Shown: positions 62,860 to 64,000 of the stretch, one piece after another
Layout: each line of letters opens with the position of its first letter
Numbering within the stretch: the stretch's first letter is position 1
DNA from: Arthrobacter roseus
Lineage (GTDB): Bacteria; Actinomycetota; Actinomycetes; Actinomycetales; Micrococcaceae
Reading direction: 5' to 3'
Assembly (NCBI RefSeq): GCF_016907875.1
Contig: NZ_JAFBCU010000001.1
Location: forward strand, 992,001-1,056,000
Length of the DNA: 64,000 nt
The notes under the pieces: generated by a model
Databases searched by the model: none
What the model was told of the DNA's origin: nothing
Seen by the model: only the letters and a program-made list of their open reading frames with translations
Made by a program: the position numbers and the translations under genes

Positions 62860-63387
62860 GCGAGTCGGTCGTGGAACTTTGCTGACAAGCAGTTAACGGG
62901 GTTGGCCACAGGGCGATACACGGTGTGGCGCCCGAGGGAACCCTGTCACCGCAGATCTCGACGAGTAGATCTCTGGGCCTCGGACCGGACGGTGGCGCGG
63001 ATGCCTTGGGACATGTGCTTCAGCCCTCAGGCCTGCGCCAAGGTCACCGAGGGATTCCAGCACGAGGACCGTCGTGCCCAGTTCGCCGGGCTATCCGAGA
63101 AGGTGGCCGAACACATGACGACAGGTCAGCCGGTGGTCTCTGTCAAAGCTAAACAGAAGGAACTCGTCCGCGCCTGGCGAATCGAACGTACCAAACTCAT
63201 CGCAGGCTTGGTCCGGATTACCAGAACTATCGGCCCGGAGGTTCAGTCCGCCTTGGACACAGAAGTGTGCCCCGCTGGGCTCATGTACACGGCCAAAGAC
63301 GGCGAGGCGCTGCGCATGACATGTAATGACTTCCACTCGGAATGGAAATACGCCATGCTGCCGTAAACTAAACCGTAACGCTCCGAT
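62860..63387 (+). mobile_element. ISAzo13-family transposase remnant
   Basis: An open frame at 62902-63366 contains ACAKVTEGFQHEDRRAQFAG and HMTTGQPVVSVKAKQKELV, matching the ISAzo13 transposase core (usually HPDRDAQF ... VSVDTKKKELI). The catalytic Asp of VSVDTK is replaced by Lys here. The sequence before about 62980 is out of frame or lost, and after 63180 no ISAzo13 text is seen; that tail (to 63366) is unrecognised. Inactive. Confidence 0.7.
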
Positions 63388-64000
63388 TTAGTTGTTCGCC
63401 GTCCCGTGCGCGAACTTCCGTACGCCAGCCTTGCTGGACTCATCCACCAGCAGGGTAAAAACGTCCGGGCGTGAGTAATGACCAACTGAGTCGAAATCGA
63501 ACTTTCCCTCTGCGATTTCGTTCATATCCAACTTGGCAACCAGGACACCCTCGCGCCCGCGCAACGGCCCGGCTAAGACCTCGCCCAGCCGAGAGGCGAT
63601 GACGCTGCCACCGTTGATCAAGACGGTTTCTGGATCATCACCTTGGACGGGATGGACATCGTTGGGCAGATCATGACGGGTGAGGAACTGGTTAGCGCTG
63701 ATAACAAAACACCGGCCTTCTAACGCCACGTGCGTCATTGTTGAATGCCAAGCGTCTCGATCGTCAACGGTGGGAGCGCACCAAATGTTCACACCTTTCG
63801 AATACATCGCCTGTCGGAACAGCGGCATGTAATTTTCCCAGCAGATCGCAGCTCCCAGTGTGCCGAAGCCGGCATCAACCACCGGCATCGTGGACCCGTC
63901 TCCTTGCCCCCACAAATACCGCTCGGCGGCAGTCGGCATGAGTTTGCGGTGTGTTGACACCAAACCGTCCGCAGGCGTGAAGAACAGTGCCGAACAGTAG
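63388..64000 (-). CDS. Nitrilase-superfamily protein, 5' part outside the window
   Basis: At least 203 residues, open to the window edge. The catalytic Lys is in [10 protein letters not shown] and the Cys in [18 protein letters not shown]; the Glu would lie beyond the edge. WENYMPL and [19 protein letters not shown] are typical of true nitrilases that hydrolyse organic nitriles to acids, unlike the amidase-type member at 60813. The text [10 protein letters not shown] upstream of the first TTG confirms that the frame continues past 64000. Confidence 0.88.
   Translation of the reverse strand, partial: YCSALFFTPADGLVSTHRKLMPTAAERYLWGQGDGSTMPVVDAGFGTLGAAICWENYMPLFRQAMYSKGVNIWCAPTVDDRDAWHSTMTHVALEGRCFVISANQFLTRHDLPNDVHPVQGDDPETVLINGGSVIASRLGEVLAGPLRGREGVLVAKLDMNEIAEGKFDFDSVGHYSRPDVFTLLVDESSKAGVRKFAHGTANN

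Overview
The window looks like chromosome from a high-GC actinobacterium, probably a member of the Micrococcaceae (Arthrobacter-like). The evidence is the many GTG/TTG starts, the actinobacterial style of SdhB, Tex, the AddAB pair and the acyl-CoA genes, and the IS types present (ISL3, IS30, IS110, IS1380, ISAzo13). No rRNA, tRNA or CRISPR array was recognised.

Left part, about 1-26.9 kb, is core-like and GC-rich. It holds sdhB, two CMD-family (AhpD-like) proteins, a PEP-mutase/isocitrate-lyase family enzyme, an HD-domain protein, a PIN/Phd toxin-antitoxin pair, a tightly overlapped fatty-acid operon (acyl-CoA dehydrogenase, FadB-type fusion, TetR, acyl-CoA ligase), a DksA/TraR protein, a glutamine amidotransferase, a Nudix protein and tex. 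A small metal-response locus follows, with a MerR regulator divergent from a thioredoxin-like protein and a MerA-like flavoprotein. Then comes the recombination pair addA/addB. Several genes here are decayed: an SDR, a YtcJ-like amidohydrolase, a hipA remnant, and addB itself with an apparent frameshift.

Middle part, about 27-47.6 kb, is an accessory island lying between addB and a second, diverged 5' piece of addB in the same orientation. It carries an AIPR-family (abortive-infection) protein with a possible N-terminal nuclease motif, then resolvase and IS3 debris, a complete ISL3 element and an IS30 remnant. Next is a ten-gene cluster: TRAP transporter PQM, SDR, tandem PCC/DUF296 protein, free-standing lipoyl domain, TPP-dependent E1 alpha and beta, a second SDR and a GntR/FCD regulator. 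A divergent AEC-type exporter is nearby. The cluster contains E1 and a lipoyl carrier but no E2 acyltransferase or E3, and is the most unusual metabolic unit in the window. The island ends in IS1380 and IS110 remnants, a large DDE transposase gene and an intact IS30 inserted in the addB fragment.

Right part, about 47.6-64 kb, starts with an internally deleted ISL3, a TM2/Ltp-domain surface protein and a PLD-SF2 helicase-DUF3427 gene cleanly split by a second ISL3 copy. The 8-bp target duplication is intact and the reading frame is restored on paper. An IS110 element follows. The last segment is an operon for uptake and probable hydrolysis of a small nitrogen compound (binding-protein-like enzyme, nitrilase-superfamily hydrolase, amino-acid-type ABC transporter) ending at a near-ideal terminator hairpin, then an ISAzo13 remnant and a second nitrilase that runs off the window.

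AIPR, Ltp and PLD-helicase together look like a partly inactivated defence region built around mobile elements.
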